Source of the DNA: Catonia carolina | Lineage: Eukaryota; Arthropoda; Insecta; Hemiptera; Achilidae | Assembly: GCA_035578175.1 (NCBI GenBank) | Contig: JAQMRL010000001.1 | Location: 373,295,720-373,359,719 of the forward strand | Direction: 5' to 3' | DNA length: 64,000 nt | Shown here: positions 48,601 to 60,600 of the stretch, in pieces | How the letters are laid out: each line of letters begins with the position of its first letter | Position numbering within the stretch: the stretch's first letter is position 1 | Notes under the pieces: model-generated | Databases searched by the model: none | The model's input: the letters and a program-made list of their open reading frames with translations, nothing else | What the model was told of the DNA's origin: nothing | Program-made: the position numbers and the translations under genes

Positions 48601-51600
48601 TTTGTAATGTACTACAAAAAAGAAAAGACTAAATATGTAAGTGTTATAATATCTGAATGTTTAGAGCATACTAGAGCACTATTCTGCTTTCAAAAAAACT
48701 TAAGACTTAATTGAACAGTGACAGTATCAGAAAAAAATACTACTTCTTTGATGAATCTGTGGCCCAATACAAGAATAGAAATTTTTTTATTAACTTGTGT
48801 TTCCATAAAGATGACTTCAATATTGAAGCTGAATGGCATTTTTCTGCAACACCACATGGAAAAGATCTTTGTGATGGTGTTGGCAGTTAAGTAAAAAGGT
48901 TGACTGCTCCCGCCAACATACAGTGTCCTTGTGAAAACCAAATTCAAACACCACTTCAGCTGTATGAGTGGGCAAGATAATTTTGTGACAAACAATATGT
49001 AGAAAACAGTTTATAGAAAACCATCTAAGCAACTCCCAAACAACACAAGGTACCAATAAACTACTTGCGTTTATTCCTATACCATAAAGCAAATCAAAAA
49101 TAAAATTGAAGATCTTTTCTGAAGCAAATGATTTGACAACTGAAAAAGTAACTGAAAAGTAACAAGACAGACTTCAAATCATGGGATTTAGTGTTTATGT
49201 AGCCTAACTATAATACATGAAAATGATTGGTGACTAGCTTATGTTTTGGCAAAAGAAGAAGCAAGTGATGATGTTAGTCTTTTTCTTGCACCTGGTCAAT
49301 TAACTTCCTTCTCTTACCCTAGAAGACAAGATGTTCTGTGGCTTCTTGTCAGTCATGTCTCATGCAATGTTAATCCAGTGACCCTAACAAGAAGAGTTCA
49401 CAATATCATTGAACAAGAAACACATCAAACAACTGAAGCATGTAACGACTATATCAATGCTTTGCAGTTATGATTGTCCTTCAAACAGTTTGGTAAATTT
49501 AGACTTAAGCTAAGCTCCATTTAAACAAAACTTCAATAATACATATATGTATGTTATTCATGTGTGACTGTACTTTTAAACCAAATTGTACAAAAAACCT
49601 AATTGAATGTTTTTTTGTAGATAGCTTTTTGACAGAACCCATTATGATCCTATGTTTAAACTTACAGTGTTTGTTTATAAACATATAAAGGTTGTTTTAA
49701 ATTTTTTTCAAATTTTTTGAAGCGGCGCATTTTGAAAAATTTAAAATCAAAATTTTGAAACAGATTTAAAAAATAAATTTTTCCTCTTAACATATGTTGT
49801 GTTGCATATCAAATGAAAGACCATGAAAAATGCTTTAAAATGACACCTTTTCCAGCTCTGTATCTTAATTAGGAGAGGCACAATTTGAATTTAAAAACTT
49901 TCCGTACGCGCGTTTTTAGGCCTTTTTTGGTAATTTTATACAGCTGTAATTCAAGAACCGGTTGATAAAATTGAATAAAAATTGGTATTATTCTTAGTCT
50001 ATATGTAGGCAACCTCCCTGTGAAATTTTATTGAAATCTAAGATGGTAAAGTAAAATATGTGCTGAAATTGTGTTGATTTGACACGGAATGACCCGGTTT
50101 TAACTTGTGAAGATTTCCAAACCCAAACTGGGAATCAAACTCGGGACCTTCACATGGTAGGCTAGTACGCTACCACTACGCTATGGAGGGAGCCAAGTGT
50201 CAAAATACATTTACATTACACACCAAAATTTAAAAATAAATAGAAAAAGTTATGACTAACCAAACAATACCAAAAAAAATACAATCCTATTCAGAACTAT
50301 ACCTATTTATTATTCACACTTGTATCAGCACTAACAAATTAGGTATAGAAAAATTATTAAAGAAAACTGAAAGTACAACTTGAAAATAAGAACCATTATT
50401 GACTACTTACTAAAAATTAACCAGTATTTACCTGTAAACATTTACAATTGCTTTGGTAACATCATAAAAAACAAATTCAGGATCCCGTTTATCAGGAGTT
50501 TGGTAAAGTGTTTTTACATCTTTTAAATAGCTGAAAATAAAAATCAATGTTTAATAACATGTTAAAAAACCTAATTATTTCTAAACATGAAAATTCTGTG
50601 TAATTAGTCATACCTACAGATCAGGTTATTTCTCTACCTTTTTAAAAGTAAGAAATGGCCATTGATCAAGTCAACATCAATGATATATTTTTTAACCTCA
50701 ATTCAAATAGAATTTTTATTTAGTTACATAAAAGTACACCGCAGGTTTCTTTCAGCTGACAGTTTAAAAAATGTGAATTTCTTAAACCTCAAACTGTAAC
50801 TCTGGGATTTTGTACATCATTTTAAAGAAATGGAAGATTCATTTTTCATATTAGAAAGTAAATTTCTAAGAATTTGTTGGAGGTTACTTTGAAAATGGGT
50901 TCAGCTAAAGCATTTTAAATTACACCTTTTTAAATTCCAAATTTCTATTATTTTTTTTTGGACTACTAAGAGTGCACTCATAAGTAAGAACTATATCACA
51001 TTCACGTATAGTGAGTATCAAAATAAAATATTTAAAAAATTAACCAGTACTAAACAATACCAGTTATAATGATCTCTTCTTTTTCAACTTGGAACTTATG
51101 TACAACAAATTAACTGTTTACAGTAAAAATTACCAATTCCTTACCGAGATAGGACATCGTTTAACGATGAAACTAAAGGATTATTTTTGTCAGCAAGAAG
51201 TTGAGCAGCTCGAGGTTGACTTGCAAAATAATCTAACCAAACTTTAATTGAATCTTCTTCTACACCCTGTATGAAATAAAATAGTTTTATTATACTTAAT
51301 TATATACTTTCTGAAGCATCACTTAATTAAGCAGTTACAAAACTAAAATATAAATATATATATTTCTTACCACCAGAATACGGTAACATAAAACACTTAC
51401 CAATGTTTATAGCGCTTTCGTGTATCTTGTACACATCTTCAGTAAATTAAATTTTTTTTTAATATGTTAAATTAAATAATATGGTAAATTAAATTTTTTA
51501 AATATGTAGCAGAAATTGTGTAGCTGTTGATTCGACTCAACAATACAAAATGATATCTACATAATAAAATACAATAAAATTATCATGTGATGTTGTCACC

Positions 51601-54600
51601 AGCTGATCCTTAGCACCCACGTCGCTATTTGCTAAATCATATGACTTTATTTATAACAAATCTTTATTTGAATCACATCAGCTAGTTTAAAAGCAGCAGA
51701 TTATCTAACCTCATAAAAGCCTTAATGTAGGACATAAACATTATTTTCAACCCTTTAGACCTTACTTTTTAAGGGTTTCAATAGCCTAAAACCTGCACTG
51801 GCATCATAGTTACAACATAAAAAAATGCATGAAAATTGGTTGAGTAATTTAGGAAATAAAGGGGAACATACACACACACACACACACACACATACACTTC
51901 AAATTTTATACATATAGATATTTAAGTTTACTAGACTGTTGCTGGACAACCAGGCTCCCGAAACGTAACGAACTCAGATACTTGACTAATCCTCTATGCT
52001 TTCACTGGGACAGCACCAGCAATAAATTAGCTCCGGTATGCACTGTAGGTGTACTGGAGGAACTCCCTCACACCTAAGGGCACATGTGCAACATAAATGT
52101 CCCACAGAGACCCCCAACTACCCCCTAGAGCAGCTCAAACTTTGAAGACCTTTGGCTCCATTGATCTACAATCATTTCCAGTGGCACCCTTATTATGAAC
52201 CAACCATTGTTAAGTACAAATTGTATATTACATGGGTGTTTCCATTCCCAGAGAAGATAAGAAGGTAAAACATAAAAAGAAATGATTGCGCATGGCGAAG
52301 CATGGTGCCCCTGGGCGCCACAGCTTACACTTTGCGAACCACTGCCCTAGAATGAACCATCCTAGTTCGATAGGAAACAAGACATTTGATATAAGCACTT
52401 CTTAAGTAGTGTGGGACCAAGATCTTAATGTTCTATCTCCCACTGAAGGTTAAAGGTTGTCATGGTAATCCACACTATATTCAGAGCAGTTTTAGGCAAC
52501 TGATCTGAATTTAAGCCAAACTATTCTCTTAAAGTTTTTTGACAAAATATCTTGGGTCTTCCTGCAGTAGTCATCTTTCATTTTTCATTATAAAATCAGT
52601 CTAGTGAGTTACCTGATACAACTAAGGTTTGCCTAACTATACAAAATATCAGAAAGCTCATATCCTTACAGTATAAATTCAACTAGTCATCTTCAAAAAC
52701 CACCCAACATATTTTAGGGTCTTTACGAAACTACTAGTACTAAAAACTTTAATAGATCTGAAAGATTTTTTGTTGCTGTTTATGAAAAAAATAATCATCT
52801 ATATACTCTCAAACTAAGACAAATTAACAATTTTTTATAAATAAACTTAATAGTAATGTGTCTATATCAATATTTTTTAATTCTTGGTACTGATTCCGAT
52901 ACCAAGAAACAAGAAATTTATTCCCGATTCTGATAATTAAAGAAGTGTAAAAATAAAACCTAAAACAAAAGAAAACAATTATGTTTTTATATTATAACTT
53001 GTATGTGTGTCCATGCTGTTTCTTTGCAAAGAAACAACATGGAGACACAATGAAACACAAGTTAACCTCTTCCAATAACCTCATGCTCGTAACCATATCC
53101 TGAAGTTAAGTTTTTACTATGATACAACAATGCTTATCAATCAATCAAAACCGCTCTAAATAATCATGTGCACTTCACTTCAACACATTAATGCTTTGTT
53201 CGTAGTTTTGCGTCATTAAAGACATTCTAAAAAGTGAAGAAACACTTTATACTGCTTGTCCTTGCAAGCAGCGTAAATGTAAAATGTACTAAAATTTATT
53301 CACCATGAAACCCCAACCTTGTGAACTGGTTGTATCGTATCATGTTCAACTTTTTCCATAGTTCCATAAGGCAGTCTGCACACAGGTTGTAATGCTCTCA
53401 AATTTTTTACGCCTGGTTGTTGCAATACAGGAGTTCAAATGGAGTACCGCACACGAGGCGTAGATCAATCATAATTGTATGAGAAGTATAGGAGATAACT
53501 CTTGGTCAAAGTGCAATGCAGTACGATTCCTGAAGGAGTACGCTTGTTATGTTTGGTTTTGCAACAATTTGTGCAAGTTGGGTCTGTGAAAATGGAAGCA
53601 TTGAATATTGCATTTATCAAAGAAGTAGAACAATATGCCGAGCTGTTTAATTTCACCTTGACAGGATGTTCAAGAAAATATGTAATGTAATCTCGACTAT
53701 CTGGCATTGGAATACAAAGCTAGCATATCCTCATCATCACTTAATGAACGTGAACTTAAAAGTTTTAAAATACATTAAAAAAAAAACAAGAAAGATTTGA
53801 AATGACAAAGAAAAGATGAATGTTCCTCTATGCATGTCAAAATCAAAATGATGCGTTACGATAGCCAAAGTCTTGTGTGTAGTAACTACAATGAGACAAA
53901 TGACTATCGTACAAAATAAACGACTATGCTTCGTATACACAACGACCCGTGTCTGGAGTCCCTAAGCGATTCATTTTTAATCATTCGTTTTTCGGATAGT
54001 CACATTTGTAATAAAACAAGTGGTCAGACTCCAGTTAATGATTAATATTCGTCAAATTAGTTATTTAATGTGACAACAATTTAAAACATTTTCAAATGGA
54101 AGTTTTTTTTACTACCTCAAGTCAAAATTACCCAACTGTTGTAATATTTAATATCTTTTATCTTAGAAAATTACGACATTTTTGCCACAGTTATAAAATT
54201 AGAGAATTCGTATCGAAGAATCAAACTTTTTACGGTTGATTCTTGATACTGATTATATTTTCAAATTTCGGTCACATACAGGAGTATCGACAGATCCCTA
54301 AAACTTAATATCCACAACTCAGTACTTTACTTACCACATCACTTGAGAAAGGAGACGCAGGATAAGATATATTATAAATATGACTAGCAAGTGCTTGAGC
54401 TACAATCCTAGTGTTTCTTGTTAATTTATCCACTTGGACTGACTGCCTTATATCTAAAATAGTTCCTCTTGATGGTTCTTTATGACTCTGCACACAAGAT
54501 CATTCACAAGACATTAAAATCTTAAATATAAATAAAAGTTTTTGTTCGCATAAATTAAACAAGAAATAATATTTCCACTAATAAGTTATTGATGGTGTCT

Positions 54601-57600
54601 ATAAGAATTAAATGGCTGTTTTGAGAATTGAGGGGTACGAAAAAGAAGTTGCTGTAAGAAAAGGTGTACAAAAAAAATGTTCATTGTCACCACTACTTTT
54701 AACTTGTTTATAGAAGAAGCTATAAATGAAGTGAAGGAAAAATGACGCTGGAAAAAAGTGCTGAGATTCGCCGTTGATATCACAGTATTACTGAGACAAA
54801 GAAAGAACTACAGGATATCTTAAAGGGAATAGATGAGATAATAAAAAAAGATTACTTCATGAAAATGAATAAGAACAAAATGAAAGTGTTGTGGAGTAGC
54901 AAGAGTGGTTTAGAGAAGATGGGAAATTTAAAAGTAGGCAACGAAAACATACAGGAAGCTGGGGAATTCTGCTATTAAGGGAGTAAAAACAAAGGACAGT
55001 AGAAGCGCAAGTGATATCAAAAGTAGGATTGCTCAAGCTAGAAGGGCCTTTGAAATGAAAATCAGGTTAGTGACTACAAACATTGATTTACAGATTAGGA
55101 AAAATTTCTTAAAATACTACGGAGTGTAGTATTTCGGAATACTTTGGATATAGCATATAATACTTATATAATACTTTGGAGTGTAGCATTATATGGGAGT
55201 GAAACGTGGGTAATAGGGGCTGAAGAAAGGAAGATGATAGAAACTTTTGATAAGTGTTGTATAGGAAAATGTGAAAGATTAGGTGGGTGGACAAAATAAG
55301 TATTTTAGAGATAGGCTAATGGGACATATATTAAGACATCCAGGTATTGCTCTACCAATAATGGAGGGTAATACTGAGGAAGTGAATTAGAGGGGGAGCT
55401 AAAGGTTAGAATATTTAAAGCAAATTATAAAAGATGTAGGGTGTTGCAGGTATGTAGATATTAAACGACTTGTGCAAGATAAAACAGCTCAGAGAACTGT
55501 ATCAAACCAGTTGAGACTGATGACAAAAAAAGATATAGAAAAATTAAGTTACTATTATTAAACACTTAATTTGAACTTATGAGTACGGCTTACCCTAAGT
55601 GATGACATAGTAAAAGCAGGTAATCGCCTAATTGAAAAACGCTCATGTTCCCAAGCCAACACCTCTTCTGCTAAGTTAATTTTTTTATGTATCATTTCAG
55701 TCTGAACTTTTCCATTGCTAGCTGTTCGTAATTCCTATAAATAAACAGAACATTTTCATAAGATATCTAATATTTATTTATATCTAATTATAGATTATTG
55801 ATTATGCTGAGAATTATTAAGACAACTGTTAAATTATTAGACGCTTTATCATATGGAGTTACAAGTCTTACCTTAATTGCTTTTTTTTACACTACTCCAG
55901 AGACATGTAAAGTAAAACTAAAAACAAGATAACAAGATTCATTTATACTGTAACTAAAAACAAGCTTTGTAGTGCAGTGTATCGTTAACCAGCGTTGTTC
56001 GGCTAAACTCAGCTGCGTGGGAAACGTTTAAATTTAAAAGAAAAACTATATAATAAATTTAAATGACTACTGAAAATTATCACAAAAATAAAGAAAACGA
56101 AATTTTAGAGAGAATGAAATAGATTTTATTAAGATATTATTGTTTAAATGAAAAACTTATTGACTATATATGAAAAATAAATTTTAAGAATTTAAATTTT
56201 GAAATTTAATTATATTTTGTTTAGTTAGAAGAAACACATGACCATTGATGATGACGAAATGATTGATAATGATGTTGGTATAATATAATATTTTACAGTT
56301 CATGTATTAGGTTTGGTATTCAAATACCTACAAATTAAAATTTTCATTTCCATTGTTGAACAATGTTATTCATGACCTGTATCAAATTTATATTCACCAC
56401 AAATAAATAAATTAAAATGAAAAATTATTTTTAAAGTAACAAACAAAAATTAATAGTATCTAACAAATTGAATTTATAAACAAATTTTTACTTTAAATAT
56501 GAATCATTTTTGTGTTATAAAAATAGAATTTAGAAAATATACAAAAATTATTTAAACTGTAAGTTTTGAAAAATATTTATTTTAAAATTAACATCCAACA
56601 TTGGTCTAAAGGTAAAGTCGTCGCCAAAATCGGCTGTTTAATAGCTGATTTTCGGAGACGAAGGCTCCTGGTTCAAATCCTAGTAAAGGTTACTTTTGTA
56701 CGGGTTATGCTAGACAGTGGTTACCGGTGTACTTTGATGGTTGGGGTTCAATTAACCATACTCTCTAGGGAATGGTCGGCCTGAGTCTGTACACGACTAC
56801 ACCTCATTTACACATCATACATATCATCCTCATCTCATTGGGTCATGGGGTTGCTTATTGTTCTAAATTGAACAGATTGCAATGTACACATATTAGGAAT
56901 TAAAAAACAAATAAAAAATTAACATCCGATTTGATAATCAGTTGTTTTAAATGTCAGCTGGTAAAACTGACTGATACAGCTTCAAAAATGAGCACTGCCC
57001 TAAATAAAACAATATTGAGATACCAAACCTAGTAATGATATAAGTTCTTTACCATATATATGCCAAAGGAGCACACGTAGTGTTTCTTTAAAGTTACATA
57101 AATAATTTAAAAACTTACAAACATTTCTCTACAATAAAATTATTACTGTACATCATTAAAAAGTTTACTTAGTAATAATAAATCCTAGTAAATGTAGTTA
57201 CTTTTATAAGGATTTGAATACTAGACATTGGTTACCGGTGTACTTTGATGGTTGGGGTTTAATTAACCATACTCTCTCAGGAATTGTCAGCCTGGGTACA
57301 AGACTACACCTCATTTACACGTCATACACATCATCCTCATCTCGTTGGGTCATGGGGTTGCTTATTGTTCTAAATTGAACAGATTGCAACGTACACAAAT
57401 TAGGAATAAAAAAATAAATAAAAATAATGAAACATTATGGCATGACCAAAGGTCATCTCTTAGAGTCAGTAACTAAATTGAACCTGTAGGCTTACTCGCC
57501 TATAATAGAATGCAACAATCTCAAGCATTCTCAATTCATAAGCAATTTCAAGCATTCAATTTCTCATAACTAAATAGATAAGAGAAAATAATACCTTCAC

Positions 57601-60600
57601 CTTAAATACAAAAATAGCTATAAAATAACGTTATATACAAATAAAATAATACTCTTTTAGGCACTTGCATCTAAAATAACTGAATTTTACTACAATTTTG
57701 GTTATACATTTTTTTTTTTTTTTGAGTGATGATGCCTACATAAGCCTTGGGCTTGTGCGTAGGTAATGATATGTGGTGAAAAAAATGCCAGATCTGACTG
57801 GGAATTGAACCCGGGACCTCGGCATAGTAGCCAGTTGCGCTGACCACTACACCACGGGCCGGCCCAGTCTATTTGCTAATAGACTGGGTGAATCTGAAGC
57901 ACCTTGTAAACTAGATATTAGAATCTGCACAATCTGATGAGATTTTAATTATAAAATATGAAAATGCTTTGTACAAAAACTATACAATCAGACATCTGAT
58001 TCAAAGATTCAACAGACCATCCAAATAGAATGGCTTAACCAATGTAAGAGAATAAGGGTACGATAACTACCAAAAAAATCTGGTGTGAAACACTCACACA
58101 ACTTTCTCTTGCCAATGCAAAGAATTAACAATAAACCTAACATTAGTAATAAAACATTAGAAACAAACAAAAAAATAACCTCAATAAACATCACCTTATT
58201 TTAATCATGAGTGAAAGACGCAAAATGAAAATTGAACTCAGTTTGGCTTAGAAATACGGAAAATCACTCTTTCACGCTAAACTAGGCACTATAGAGAAAA
58301 ATGTTTTAATTAAAAGTTGTACATCTTTTAATTTTCTATAAATTTGATTATAAAAACTTTTGTCATAAAATGCATACTAAGGCCGAAATCTTAAAAAAAT
58401 CGATTTTTCACACATTTTTGTGAGAAAAAACAGAAAATCGCTAATTACCGCTTAACTAAGCGTTATACAAAAAAAATTGAAATAAAAGTAGAATTTTAAA
58501 TTCTCTACATTCTTACATTTTTTCTAATAATTCTCTACATTTTTTATTATATAAATTTTTGCGCTATAATACATATTAAAGCTGTAATCTTAAAAAAACA
58601 CTTTTTGTACGTAAAAACAGCCTCACCAAGAATTTCAGCAAACATAGCGCCTACCCTATCTTGTAGAGAATAAAAAATTGAGTAAACCAGGCGATTTTTA
58701 AAAAAAATCGTAGAACCAGTTTTTGAGAAAATCGCAAAAAAGTGAAAAATTATACGAATAAACTACTACTTCCGGTTGACCGATTTTATTGAAAATGTTC
58801 GTGTCGGGTCCGGTAGTGGTATGTAACTTAAGTTTCAAGTTTCAAGTTCGTACAATGTTCCATTCTTGAGATATTTTGTACACACACAGACCAATTGCTA
58901 AAAACATGTATTTTGGGTTCAGGGGGTCTGAAAACGTGCAGATCCGGTGAAAACTTGATTTCGAAAAATCGACATGAAAACAATACTTTCCTTCCTATAT
59001 ATTCATATAGGCAAGAGAAAGTAAAAATAAAAGCACTAAATACAAATTACTATCATTCAGGAAAATCTGTTCTTTCATTAAGTTACACAATATGATTTCA
59101 GAACCTTATTTATATACCAACACACTTCCCTAATTTACATAATTGTTTTAATAAACTAAAACCAGTTAATACAATATATATTAAAAAAATTGATTAAATA
59201 GTTACTTTGTGAAACTGAGCAAGAGCACTTCCTTCTCTTGGAGGTTTTGATACATGCAAATACATAACATCACCTGAAGCTACAGTATCCAAACATATCA
59301 CAAATGAAGCATCCTGAAATAAAAATAAAACTTTATTGAACATATTCTAACATGTACAGCATAATTCATAAATAATATTAAAACCGCTTTCACTATCCTC
59401 ACATTGTTATACCACAAAAACCGAATCCATTACAGTAGTCCCTTGATTATCTAAAAAGGAAGGTTTGTCAGACAAACAAGGTGTTTAGATAATCCAGGGA
59501 TTTCCCACAATACAATGAAGAATACGGCAATAAATATTTCATCCATTTATGCATTGTTTGCATACACTTGGAAAGAGTTTAAGATATAATAAAACATCAA
59601 AAAAAATTTCAATTGTTTTTCAAGATTGCTTGAGTAATTTTTTTATTTACACAAAACACAATAGTACAAGTTAAATTAATAGAATTTAAAATTTTAGTAA
59701 AATAACAATACAGGATTTTCTTCTTGAAAGATTATGTAGGATATTATAATTTTTCAATTCATCAGTTGAAGAATTAAACAGCAAACGGAGATATAAAAAA
59801 ATATTTTTTAGGCTGGAAATATTTCATGAAAATAAGTTTTTTAAGTCGAGTGGAAATATTGTGAAAAAACCATGGGTATCATCTACATACATGTGCTGCC
59901 TCAGCATGATTGACAAAGCAAAGCAGCAATATTTCACTTGACCTTGGTCGTTACAGAATAGATCTGATCCATAAACGCACATTGTTTCTGGTTTAAAGAT
60001 GGTAGCAGATCATCTAAATTACTAGCTTGGGAGGAAAATGTAATTGTGCAAAAGAGAAAGCGATCTAAGGGTCAGGTTTACACCATCACTTTATTGTCTC
60101 TATAACTCTCTCTTACTCTCTCTCTCTCTCTCACAGGCTACCCACCAACTTCCACGGTAATTTCAAAAAAAATATTGCAAAAATACTGTAAACCATCAAC
60201 ACACACAACTTAGCCCAAAGTATTTCCATTTCGTCACTTTGAGTTTGATTAAATTTGGGTCGCATATTCGAGGTAGAACACACTACTACTATATTTAACA
60301 ATAAGGCCAAGATTTAAACCTAAACAACTAACGATGAATAGATGAATGGGGTGTTTTTTTATATTTTCCTTCATCACTAGTCTAAAAATTGTAATTGTGT
60401 ACAATTATAACATATTTAATTTTTTTTACATTGGTTTTACGTCCGACTGATTTGCAATTTCTGTTAATGCGACTGGAGGAGAATAATGATCATGAAAATG
60501 AGTGATGAAAAAATGTTGAACCTAATCGGGAATCGAACCCAGGACCCCACCATAAAAGCAACTGTGCTAACCACTACGCCAACATGTCTAATAAATTGTT

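Noticed and set aside
48690..49092. Minus-strand open frames in the long-TIR element
   Set aside because: The conserved protein blocks are on the plus strand; these frames are antisense shadows.
57770..57868. A tRNA gene on the minus strand
   Set aside because: Same reason: it is the head of a SINE with an A tail.
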